Assembly: GCA_039621445.1 (NCBI GenBank)
Contig: CP154956.1
Location: 50,021,302-50,085,301, forward strand
Reading direction: 5' to 3'
Length of the DNA: 64,000 bases
Origin: Euglena gracilis
Lineage: Eukaryota; Euglenida; Euglenophyceae; Euglenales
Notes under the pieces: generated by a model
Databases searched by the model: none
What the model was told of the DNA's origin: nothing
Seen by the model: only the letters and a program-made list of their open reading frames with translations
Shown here: positions 63,966-64,000 of the stretch, one piece after another
How the letters are laid out: each line of letters starts with the position of its first letter
How positions within the stretch are numbered: the stretch's first letter is position 1
Program-made: the position numbers and the translations under genes

Positions 63966-64000
63966 AGTAGCTGGCATGTGGACGCCCTTCAGTCACTGTC

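Overview
This window looks like a repeat graveyard from a nuclear eukaryotic genome. The evidence is GT-AG introns, LTR retrotransposons, DIRS-like tyrosine-recombinase retroelements, a Crypton-like recombinase, a chromodomain integrase, microsatellites and many long G/C homopolymers. No bacterial operons, rRNA, tRNA or CRISPR arrays were seen. The species cannot be read from the sequence. Short candidate introns (about 30-55 nt) and a retroelement-borne cytosine methyltransferase would suit a protist or alga, but that is only an inference. Almost nothing here looks like an intact host gene.

Layout, left to right. 1-1.7 kb: broken Crypton-like tyrosine recombinase followed by a PHD-like exon pair joined by a clean 47-nt intron. 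2.7-3.8 kb: decayed DIRS-like fragment (minus strand). 4.53-9.74 kb: non-autonomous LTR element 1 (TSD CAGT). 10.7-12.8 kb: a 280-bp direct repeat enclosing a ~480-bp (GT)n tract. 14.02-27.10 kb: a 13.1-kb Ty3/gypsy chromovirus with 1.1-kb LTRs, gag, a cytosine-C5 DNA methyltransferase of phage/giant-virus type, protease, RT-RNase H, D,D35E integrase and chromodomain. Its gag-methyltransferase segment (16535-19288) is inverted, which cuts the methyltransferase in two. It sits inside an older minus-strand coding relic (27.39-27.10 plus 14.02-13.95 kb). 28.65-30.87 kb: plus-strand DIRS-like relic. 30.88-32.18 kb: duplicated segment with two intron-like blocks.

33.2-55.8 kb is a four-level nest. 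A minus-strand DIRS-like element (B) is split in its first ORF by an 18.4-kb LTR array (LTR-internal-LTR-internal-LTR, TSD GTGG). The second internal region of that array contains non-autonomous LTR element 2 (TSD CACC, same family as element 1), and element 2 contains a C/G-rich MITE. 56.1-60.9 kb: the best preserved DIRS-like element (A), with ORF1, YLDD reverse transcriptase, RNase H, NPPW methyltransferase-like domain and tyrosine recombinase. 60.9-64 kb: one unidentified ORF, palindromic C/G-tract repeats and an AT-rich microsatellite.

Functional links. The chromovirus carries the only recognisable gypsy polymerase. Elements 1 and 2 share its primer-binding-site type (initiator-Met-like) and its polypurine-tract context, so it is a plausible mobiliser for them. 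The array family has a different PBS and no recognisable polymerase, but it encodes a long unidentified reading frame. Many frames are broken by homopolymer length changes, so decay and sequencing or assembly error both have to be considered.
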